Shown one piece after another: positions 57,658 to 64,000 of a DNA stretch of 64,000 nt. Positions within the stretch are counted from its first letter, which is position 1. The number at the start of each line of letters is the position of its first letter. Both the position numbers and the translations under genes were made by a program. This DNA comes from Candidatus Nitrosotalea sinensis. Lineage in GTDB: Archaea > Thermoproteota > Nitrososphaeria > Nitrososphaerales > Nitrosopumilaceae. The notes under the pieces are model-generated. The model was not told where the DNA came from. It saw only the letters and a list, made by a program, of their open reading frames with translations, and searched no databases. Where the stretch lies: assembly GCF_900143675.1 (NCBI RefSeq), contig NZ_FRFC01000003.1:608523-672522 (forward strand), in the 5' to 3' direction.

Positions 57658-57752
57658 TCCTCCTGTCTGCGGTATTTCCCAGGACGCCCATGTTATTGTA
57701 AAATCAGTATGCAAAATTCCTTTTAAGCACCTTTGTGTGATTGTATGGTATC

Positions 57753-58703
57753 ATGGAGATAATGGGAAGAGGGTTTACGCAGATAATCCAAGAGATGCCA
57801 TGCTATTTTCACATATTTGGCAAGTTTGCAGGATACAAGTTACTCAATAGAAAAAGTCCACTTTATGGTTCTGCTGATATAATTAACGTCTGCAATCTCC
57901 ACTGTACTCATTGCTACTGGTGGCTAAACAGAAAAGAAAATGAAGAGCTGACAGTTGAGCAGTGGCAAAAAGTAATTGATGAGAAATTCAAGAAAAACCA
58001 TGTTTTTATCATAACGTTGGTTGGGGGAGAGCCAACACTACGCCCTGATGTCATAGACTTGTTTGTCAAGCAATTTCCAAAACGGGTCTGCATTGTATCA
58101 AATGGTACCCTGCCTATACGAAAAATTCCAAACCTGTACTTTTACTGGATCTCAATTGATGGCACAAAAGAAATCCATGACAAGATTCGTGGGCCTGGTT
58201 CTTATGATAAAACGCGAAAACATGTTCTAGAGTATGTGCAAAATAATGGAGACAAGGCCTGGAAAGATATCTGGATAACAATGACAATCAACTCGCAAAA
58301 CTACAAGACAGTAAAAGATGTCATGGAGGAGTGGCATGATCACACAAACAAGATTGGATTCCAGTTCCATACTCCGTTTGCAAAGGGAGACCCCTTGTTC
58401 CTACCATTTGGTCCTGAGAGGACTAGAGTTGTAGATGACATCATGGCAATGAGGAAAAAATTTGATGATGATTACATCATAAATCCTGACAGCCAGCTGG
58501 AGTTGATGAAAAAAAATTGGGGAGGACGTGGAACAACTCCTATTGACTGTCCTACTTGGGCAATTGTATCAGTTGATCACATGGGAAGAGAAAAGCGGCC
58601 ATGCTGTATTGGAAGTGCGGAAAACTCGGCAATGAAGCCAATATGCGAAGAATGTGGGCTTGGTTGCTATTCAGTCCTAGTAGGATATGGCATGAAAGGG
58701 TAG
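57753..58703 (+). CDS. Radical SAM enzyme with SPASM-like Cys-rich C-terminus
   Basis: A 316-residue enzyme. The cluster motif CNLHCTHC at about 47-54 binds the radical-generating [4Fe-4S]; LVGGEPTLRPDVIDLF near 90 is the GGE motif. The C-terminus holds extra Cys (CPTWAIVSVDHMGREKRPCC, CEECGLGCYS) for an auxiliary cluster. It is HpnH-like in layout. The start ATG 57753 has a TATA-like CTTTTAAGC about 26 bases upstream. It could modify a lipid, peptide or cofactor; no substrate gene is adjacent. Confidence 0.82.
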   Translation: MEIMGRGFTQIIQEMPCYFHIFGKFAGYKLLNRKSPLYGSADIINVCNLHCTHCYWWLNRKENEELTVEQWQKVIDEKFKKNHVFIITLVGGEPTLRPDVIDLFVKQFPKRVCIVSNGTLPIRKIPNLYFYWISIDGTKEIHDKIRGPGSYDKTRKHVLEYVQNNGDKAWKDIWITMTINSQNYKTVKDVMEEWHDHTNKIGFQFHTPFAKGDPLFLPFGPERTRVVDDIMAMRKKFDDDYIINPDSQLELMKKNWGGRGTTPIDCPTWAIVSVDHMGREKRPCCIGSAENSAMKPICEECGLGCYSVLVGYGMKG

Positions 58704-58705
58704 AA

Positions 58706-58954
58706 TCATCTTCCTGCTCTTCTGTCGATGAAAAACACAAATGCGCCAATCACTAACGCAATAATTCCAAACTGGCTTATGGTTGTCAATTGATTGCTCA
58801 TTGCTATCATGTGATAGTTTGCATCTGCAATCAAACTTGAATTTGCGGGATTTATTGTTGGAGTCAGATTCAATACCATTTGGGAGAGAAAATGTCCTGC
58901 TAGGAACATGACAATACCTGCAATCATGATTCCTGCACCTCGTTTTAGTTTCAT
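58706..58954 (-). CDS. Small two-pass membrane protein
   Basis: An 82-residue protein with two segments (GAGIMIAGIVMFLAGHFLSQ, FGIIALVIGAFVFFIDRRAG) and an exterior loop (LTPTINPANSSLIADANYHM). Its start overlaps the stop of the surface protein gene (ATGA), so it is co-translated and could help export or anchor that protein. Confidence 0.65.
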   Translation of the reverse strand: MKLKRGAGIMIAGIVMFLAGHFLSQMVLNLTPTINPANSSLIADANYHMIAMSNQLTTISQFGIIALVIGAFVFFIDRRAGR

Positions 58955-60318
58955 GTCTTTAAAAATCTGGGCAAAATCAGGGCTGCAGTAAATACTACTA
59001 TTGATATCATGATAACTCCTGATGGAAATTCAGGCACTATGGCAGGTCTTGATACGATTCCAGTAAACTCGGCATCTGCAAAACTATTTCCATTTAGGTT
59101 CTCAAATCCCAAAGTTATCGGGCCTGTATAGTTGTCTGGAATGTTCATGTCTATTGTGCTTGGTGTACCGTCACTGTTTGTTGTTCCACTCTTATGATAT
59201 ACAAGACCATTCTTTCCTTCAATTGCAGAAAAGTCATATGGTATCGAGCCTACCGTCTTGTTTACAATATAGGGGTCAAATACCTGGAAGGATAACTTTG
59301 TTGTGTGTCCTGCCATGATTTGAGGTGGGTCCCAGCTGAGGCCTACCTTGTATTGGGCATTTCTTGTATACTGGATTATTGGAAATGCAGTCTGATTGCT
59401 TGGAGACAATGTAAAGTCCATCTCTTGTTTTGTGTTTTGTTGCTGACTTATGGCGGTTATTTCTTGTTTGTACAGTATCAGGTGAATGATTCTGTATTCG
59501 TCTGAAGAATAGTCATCAATGCTTATTGCCTTGTCTGGAAGTTGTACGCCGTTAACGCTTGCATCATATTTTGTAACAACAAATGTTGCAAAGGATCTTG
59601 GTATCTTTAGTTCTTGGTGTACAACTGTGACTTGTTTTAGATTGTCAGGGCTCCAGTTAAACGGCATTGTAAAGCTCATTTTTTTATTGTCTTTATCATA
59701 CTGGAAATTTCCTATTGTATCATAGTACGCAACAATGGAGACTGTCTGTTTTCCGTCGTCTTTATCGTCTACAGTGTACTGGTTTGTTTGCGGTATTGAT
59801 ATTGCAGCATCATATGACTTGCTAATTTGGTTATCATAAGAGCCAAGTGTTAGAACACTAATCTTGAATTTATATAGACCGCCTGACACAAAGACTGGAC
59901 CTTTTATGTCGTAGGTTCCGCTATGACCTAATAGTCCTGGCAATACGCCGCCCTTTTCTGTTATTGTTATATTGTTTGTGGAATTGTCAGGTATGACATT
60001 GAACAAAAAGTTGCCACTGTCACTCATGAATATGTGGCCAAACAGCGCATTGTTGTCCTTGAAGGCTGCAACTGAGAGTGTTACCTGCTGGAATGGGACT
60101 TGGTTTGATGCATCTTGAACTATGAAGTTTATCTGGGTTCCTACATGATTGTTGTCAATCAAAAATGGTGATGAGTTAATTGACAATGTAACATTCTTGT
60201 TTCCAATCATTGCAGGGGGGAGTATCTCACTTGCAAGCCCGTCACCGTATACTGATGTGAAAAAAATACCTGAAAACAAGACAAATCCACTAATGCATAA
60301 AATGGCAATCTTTTTCAA
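58951..60318 (-). CDS. Large surface protein with VPEFP tail
   Basis: A 455-residue exported protein starting at TTG with a signal peptide to about residue 25. Several beta-sandwich domains follow (VTLSINSSPFLIDNNHVGTQ, FVSGGLYKFKISVLTLGSYD, MDFTLSPSNQTAFPIIQYT, LSFQVFDPYIVNKTVGSIPY). It ends RPAIVPEFPSGVIMISIVVF and a short basic tail, the PEF anchor. It probably forms part of the cell surface. It is coupled to the small membrane protein at 58706. Confidence 0.72.
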   Translation of the reverse strand: MKKIAILCISGFVLFSGIFFTSVYGDGLASEILPPAMIGNKNVTLSINSSPFLIDNNHVGTQINFIVQDASNQVPFQQVTLSVAAFKDNNALFGHIFMSDSGNFLFNVIPDNSTNNITITEKGGVLPGLLGHSGTYDIKGPVFVSGGLYKFKISVLTLGSYDNQISKSYDAAISIPQTNQYTVDDKDDGKQTVSIVAYYDTIGNFQYDKDNKKMSFTMPFNWSPDNLKQVTVVHQELKIPRSFATFVVTKYDASVNGVQLPDKAISIDDYSSDEYRIIHLILYKQEITAISQQQNTKQEMDFTLSPSNQTAFPIIQYTRNAQYKVGLSWDPPQIMAGHTTKLSFQVFDPYIVNKTVGSIPYDFSAIEGKNGLVYHKSGTTNSDGTPSTIDMNIPDNYTGPITLGFENLNGNSFADAEFTGIVSRPAIVPEFPSGVIMISIVVFTAALILPRFLKT

Positions 60319-60413
60319 TTTTCACGAATTGTTATCTTTTATCTATAAATAAACAATGGGTATCTTCTCATTGTATTATAACAGAACCTAGATGATGGTA
60401 TTTTCTGATATTG

Positions 60414-60911
60414 TTAGAGGTTTGCAAATGTGTCTGCAAAGTTGTATGCAGTTCTCTCAAGCAACACTGGATTGTATTTTTCTATTATCTCTCTGACCAT
60501 GTCTGGATTTTTCAACGAATATGTCTTTCGTAGTTCCATGATCTTGATTTCAATAATGTCATCTTCTACAAGTTTTGAAAGAAATGTAGATACTGTGGAT
60601 GGTGCCTTTTTGACTAGACCTACAAGATCATTGAATGCAAGGGGCGAATTCTGGAGTAGTGCTAAAAGTATCTGTCTTTGAGTGTCACGCCTAAGACTTG
60701 ATATCAGGACTGATTCTTTTTCTGTTACAAAAAGAGGATAAAATCTAGTCTCCCCTGATTTTCTGTCAATTTTTACAACTCCATTTTCTTCTAGCTTTCT
60801 TGTATGGTAGCTCAGCACTCCATTTTTGAGTCCTGTCTCCCTCATTATCTCCCTGAATTTTATCCCGGGATTTTTTTCAATAATGTTGACTATCTCTGAT
60901 GTTCTATCCAT
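60414..60911 (-). CDS. Double winged-helix regulator
   Basis: A 165-residue protein with two consecutive winged helices. The first (about 1-60) has IKFREIMRETGLKNGVLSYH and KLEENGVVKIDRKSGETRFY; the second (about 68-125) has DTQRQILLALLQNSPLAFND and SKLVEDDIIEIKIMELR. No ligand domain is fused. It lies two bases after a four-segment membrane protein on the same strand, an arrangement typical of archaeal membrane-protein-linked ArsR-type regulators. Confidence 0.78.
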   Translation of the reverse strand: MDRTSEIVNIIEKNPGIKFREIMRETGLKNGVLSYHTRKLEENGVVKIDRKSGETRFYPLFVTEKESVLISSLRRDTQRQILLALLQNSPLAFNDLVGLVKKAPSTVSTFLSKLVEDDIIEIKIMELRKTYSLKNPDMVREIIEKYNPVLLERTAYNFADTFANL

Positions 60912-60913
60912 GT

Positions 60914-61306
60914 CTAGTCCTTCCTAAATACACTAATCGCAAACATTCCGAGGGTTGACAATTCAAAGAAATGACCTACCTCTTCTGCGGGAAACGGACC
61001 TAAATAGTATGTGTATTGCCATGCTGCATCTACAAGCGATAATGCTTCTGCTATGACAAACAATGAAAATGCTATCATTGTGAAGAACATTCTTTTGGTC
61101 TTGACCCTGGAATATGCAATTGCTGAAATCACACTAAGAAACACTGCAAGACTTATTCCGCTGAGATGAATCAAAATGTGGAATACTTGGAACTTGTGAA
61201 GCAGGTGTGGCAAAATTACAGGCACCGCTAAAATACCAATTACTAGAAACATTATCAGAGTCAACAAATTTGATCTATTTTCAATAATGTTGTTGTATCT
61301 TAACAC
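60914..61306 (-). CDS. Four-segment membrane protein, partner of winged-helix regulator
   Basis: A membrane protein with four predicted segments (LLTLIMFLVIGILAVPVILP, HILIHLSGISLAVFLSVISA, RMFFTMIAFSLFVIAEALSL, near the C-terminus FELSTLGMFAISVFRKD). The GTG at 61306 (130 residues) is chosen because a TATA-like TTTAAATT lies about 28 bases before it; a more distant ATG at 61498 would add unlikely residues. It is two bases upstream of the winged-helix gene, so the pair may form a membrane-sensing switch. Confidence 0.6.
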   Translation of the reverse strand: MLRYNNIIENRSNLLTLIMFLVIGILAVPVILPHLLHKFQVFHILIHLSGISLAVFLSVISAIAYSRVKTKRMFFTMIAFSLFVIAEALSLVDAAWQYTYYLGPFPAEEVGHFFELSTLGMFAISVFRKD

Positions 61307-61625
61307 ATCTCTAAATGGTTCAAATTTTAATTTAAATGAAATGGTACAATCATCGAACAAATTAGTTGAATATGTGGTATATTCGTTAAATGTACCATCT
61401 TGTTTATTTTGTAAATTGGTGTCATATGTGGTACAGCATATCGTCTTGGCTTCATCATGCTCTTTTTTTGCTGTGTGACAAGTGCGGTCATGCAGCAAAA
61501 ATGAGCCATTTTTCTAAATATTTTTTGATATGATTTTTGTAATGGGTTATTGCGTCTTTGCATGATTGGTATATTCGTAGAACATACCAATTTCTTGAAA
61601 TATTTTTTCAAGTTTCAAAATTTTA

Positions 61626-62138
61626 ATGTATAAAAAAATCTTGACTGCAATTATGGCAATTGTCATAGTTGCTGCTATGGGACTTGGAATCAGTCCTACG
61701 ACACAAACAAACGCGTATGCAGCTGGTCCAAAATACCAACCGGTCACAAATGACATACCGACTGAAGAATGGTTTTCCTTCAAAGGAATAACTTTGCAAC
61801 CTGGTGAATTCCTGGACATGGTGGATACCACACCATTTCTGACCACCAGAGGACATGTTGCAATGTATATTCCGTGCAACAGTGATGGAACTTCAAGGAT
61901 ATCATTTGTGCAAGGTAGGGTAGATGTTGGTGTAAACACATTGTCTCCAATATCTCCGGAATACTTACCACAATTGTCTACGCCTGGACAGAGTTGCCTG
62001 TATCACTTTGATATTGGCACACCAAACGGGGTCACAGACTTTGCAATAGTAAACACCAGCCATGATCCAATCACCTTTGGAGATAGAAACACTGCAACAT
62101 TTTCTATTGCAGAGGGCCTCAAAAAACTAAGTGGGTAA
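61626..62138 (+). CDS. Small secreted protein
   Basis: A 170-residue exported protein with a signal peptide to about residue 33 (ending TNAYAA). The body is beta-rich (MVDTTPFLTTRGHVAMYIPC, RISFVQGRVDVGVNTLSPIS, CLYHFDIGTPNGVTDFAIVN) with two Cys probably forming a disulfide. No known family or C-terminal anchor. The start is leaderless-like, directly after an AT-rich promoter region. Confidence 0.65.
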   Translation: MYKKILTAIMAIVIVAAMGLGISPTTQTNAYAAGPKYQPVTNDIPTEEWFSFKGITLQPGEFLDMVDTTPFLTTRGHVAMYIPCNSDGTSRISFVQGRVDVGVNTLSPISPEYLPQLSTPGQSCLYHFDIGTPNGVTDFAIVNTSHDPITFGDRNTATFSIAEGLKKLSG

Positions 62139-62145
62139 AACCGCT

Positions 62146-62163
62146 TTTCCTTTTTTTGTTTTT
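62146..62163 (+). terminator. T-rich terminator after secreted protein
   Basis: TTTTCCTTTTTTTGTTTT follows the stop codon at 62138 by eight bases; no hairpin. Confidence 0.45.
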
Positions 62164-62184
62164 GTTATGTTGGTAATGCTTTAT

Positions 62185-64000
62185 CTAATTTTGTGATTTT
62201 ACTTGTTCAGTAGCTCTTCTAAGATCAATTATGCCCTTGGAATAAAACAATCCCACAATTACTAAAAGTCCGGTCATTGCAGGAGCTGCTACCTGGGTGT
62301 AATTTACACCAAGGCTTGGAATTGAAGACTGGGCTTGTTGCGGTGTACTTTGTACCGGTCCTGCAGATATGTCTATTACACCAAGTGCATTTGCCTTTTC
62401 TTCTGCCATGATGATGTTTCCTTCAGAGTCTGATGTTAACCACTGGACCCATGTGCCAGATGTTGGGATGTTCTTTTCTATTACTTGGTTTGTCCTTGTA
62501 TCTATTACTGATATTTTGTCAAGTGTATGCTGTGCGACCCATAGGTTGTGGTATTTATCAAATGCCATGCCGTATGGTAGATTGTCCGGGTTTGAGTCAA
62601 GTGGAATTTTTCTAAATGTCTTTAACAGAGGATCAAAGACCGTGACTGCCTGTCCTTCGTGCTCTGAGATGTATATCTTACCTGTCTGAGAGTCCAGGAT
62701 TATTCCTGTGGGACCTTTCATGGTGAAATTGCCCTGTGGAGCATAATCTGTCACCTTGCTTGTTGCAATGTCAAGACTTGATATCTTTCCAATACCGTCT
62801 GCAATCCATATCATACCTTGTGTGTTGTCAATTGCCATATCAAGCGGGTCTGATTTTGGTGTAAGTTTTATGGAATCAAATTTTGCTGTAGATGGAGAAA
62901 ATTTCAATATATCATCAGAATGTGAAGTTATCCACACTGTGTCATTTTTGTCAATTGCTATTGATGTGAGAAAGTCCTGGTTTGGAATTGGATACTCTTT
63001 GTTGGAGTTGTCATCTGGGTTGTAGTTTCCAAGGACTTTTCTTGTAAAGTCAATATACCACAAGGTGCCATGTGAATCAAGTGCAGAATAGACCATGCTG
63101 TTTAGTCCTGGAATCTTGTGTTCTGTGAATTTGTTTGTAGCCAAATCAAAATCAAGTATATTGCCGCTTCCAAGTGTGGTATCTCCAACCCATACCTTGT
63201 TTCGCTCACTGTCATATACTGGGTATCTTGGAGTGCTACTGTTTCCAGGAGTCTTGTATTCCTTGATGTCTGTCTGAAGGTTATCTAGTCCTGGCTTGAC
63301 AAAAAAGTTGTATGAATAGACAAGGTTCAAAGAATTTTGTTTGTTTTGTACTCCCTCCACTCGTAATGTCCAGTGTCCTGGAAATCCAAAGTCTGTCTTG
63401 GCAGTAAAGGTGCCAGTGTTTGTCTTGTTGGCATCTATTGTTATTGGTCCTATGTTATTGTCAGTCTGGGTGAGTTTTATCTGTGCAGATTCCATATCTA
63501 TCTGATTTTTGGAGGAATCAAGAAATGATACTACAAAATCGTTATCCCCTGTAGTAAATGGCGAAATTGATGAGACAATTCTACTTCCGTTTTCTATGAA
63601 TCCTGTCTGGGAAAGACCTGATGGTGCCTGGTTTGCATTTACCGCAAGCCCAAATACATCATATTGCACTGATTGGAGTTGATTTTGAAACTCGCCTGAT
63701 GGCAGACCTGAATCTACAAGTATTGCAACAGTGGCAACAAGTGCAATACCAATTAGAGCTTCTATCTTTATGGTTTTATCAAATCTTGAAAGTGAATGAT
63801 TTGGACTGGATAATTGCATGATGGGGTTTCTGATGCCTTGACTTGATGGTGTCAGTATTTTCTCTTTGTGATAATACTGGTGATATGCTCCAAATGCAAT
63901 CATGACACAAGCTAAAAGTAATTTTACAATCAAAACTCGACCATAAAATGATGCCAATGTTAATGCGAGGTTGTTTTCTAGTAAATACATCAGGAATGGT
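62185..64000 (-). CDS. CopD-type membrane protein fused to a beta-propeller, 5' end cut off
   Basis: At least 601 residues are visible; the reading frame stays open to the window edge, so the start lies outside. The first visible part (TLASFYGRVLIVKLLLACVM) matches the end of a CopD copper-import domain. Another membrane segment (EALIGIALVATVAILVDSGL) leads to an exterior Ig-like domain (about 95-225), then a streptogramin-lyase/NHL-like beta-propeller (about 235-545) with repeats such as VWVGDTTLGSGNILDFDLAT and IWIADGIGKISSLDIATS. A last membrane segment follows. This suggests surface copper handling linked to a propeller sensor or binder. Confidence 0.8.
   Translation of the reverse strand, partial: PFLMYLLENNLALTLASFYGRVLIVKLLLACVMIAFGAYHQYYHKEKILTPSSQGIRNPIMQLSSPNHSLSRFDKTIKIEALIGIALVATVAILVDSGLPSGEFQNQLQSVQYDVFGLAVNANQAPSGLSQTGFIENGSRIVSSISPFTTGDNDFVVSFLDSSKNQIDMESAQIKLTQTDNNIGPITIDANKTNTGTFTAKTDFGFPGHWTLRVEGVQNKQNSLNLVYSYNFFVKPGLDNLQTDIKEYKTPGNSSTPRYPVYDSERNKVWVGDTTLGSGNILDFDLATNKFTEHKIPGLNSMVYSALDSHGTLWYIDFTRKVLGNYNPDDNSNKEYPIPNQDFLTSIAIDKNDTVWITSHSDDILKFSPSTAKFDSIKLTPKSDPLDMAIDNTQGMIWIADGIGKISSLDIATSKVTDYAPQGNFTMKGPTGIILDSQTGKIYISEHEGQAVTVFDPLLKTFRKIPLDSNPDNLPYGMAFDKYHNLWVAQHTLDKISVIDTRTNQVIEKNIPTSGTWVQWLTSDSEGNIIMAEEKANALGVIDISAGPVQSTPQQAQSSIPSLGVNYTQVAAPAMTGLLVIVGLFYSKGIIDLRRATEQVKSQN

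Noticed and set aside
1-64000. CRISPR arrays, insertion sequences, prophage or integrase genes
   Set aside because: No regular repeats, transposase or integrase motifs or target-site duplications were seen on either strand.

Overview
The window is AT-rich archaeal chromosome that reads as an ammonia-oxidising thaumarchaeon (Nitrososphaeria). The evidence is an Amt ammonium transporter, many surface proteins ending in a VPEFP/VPEFG motif plus a membrane anchor, several small families typical of this group, a class III polyhydroxyalkanoate (PHA) synthase, and mostly leaderless genes with a TATA box about 26 bases before an ATG, TTG or GTG start. A Nitrosotalea- or Nitrososphaera-like organism is plausible; the genus is not proven from this sequence. 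No rRNA, convincing tRNA, CRISPR array, insertion sequence or phage gene was seen, so this looks like stable chromosome rich in lineage-specific genes.

Layout. 1-4.9 kb: end of an SPFH-domain gene with a coiled-coil partner, a secreted HELSH/DUF192 protein and small secreted proteins. 5-9.5 kb: a small metallopeptidase-like gene, roadblock-like small proteins (one group linked to a TPR gene) and a secreted dienelactone hydrolase. 9.5-18.6 kb: a membrane glycosyltransferase, an orphan PAS histidine kinase, an MDR oxidoreductase without catalytic zinc ligands and a five-FN3 surface protein. 18.7-24.8 kb: NDH-2, FMN reductase, malic enzyme, a TRAM protein, a lysine-rich peptide, a tandem paralogue pair and a SpoT-like HD protein. 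24.9-34.3 kb: surface proteins (PsbP-like, PKD-like, FN3, IYAPDFN-type modules), a second TPR plus roadblock pair and a small WQK-repeat helical protein. 34.4-40.4 kb: a winged-helix regulator, a methyltransferase and an HD-domain fusion.

40.4-50.1 kb is the most coherent functional block, a PHA granule island: a patatin-like lipase, an alpha/beta hydrolase, a phasin-like protein, PhaE, PhaC, another phasin-like protein, a phasin-like/AbrB fusion and an aldehyde dehydrogenase. One near-palindromic TATA box lies symmetrically between the phasin/AbrB operon and the aldehyde dehydrogenase. 50.1-64 kb: PAP2 phosphatase, nitroreductase plus PPOX pair, Amt, small zinc and coiled-coil proteins, a membrane-anchored winged-helix protein, SIMPL and RAM proteins, a radical SAM enzyme, a surface protein operon, a winged-helix/membrane protein pair and a CopD-beta-propeller fusion cut by the window end.

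In combination the genes suggest an autotrophic ammonia oxidiser that imports ammonium, re-oxidises NADH through NDH-2, stores carbon as PHA, and devotes much coding capacity to an elaborate cell surface and to small zinc-binding and roadblock-like regulatory proteins.
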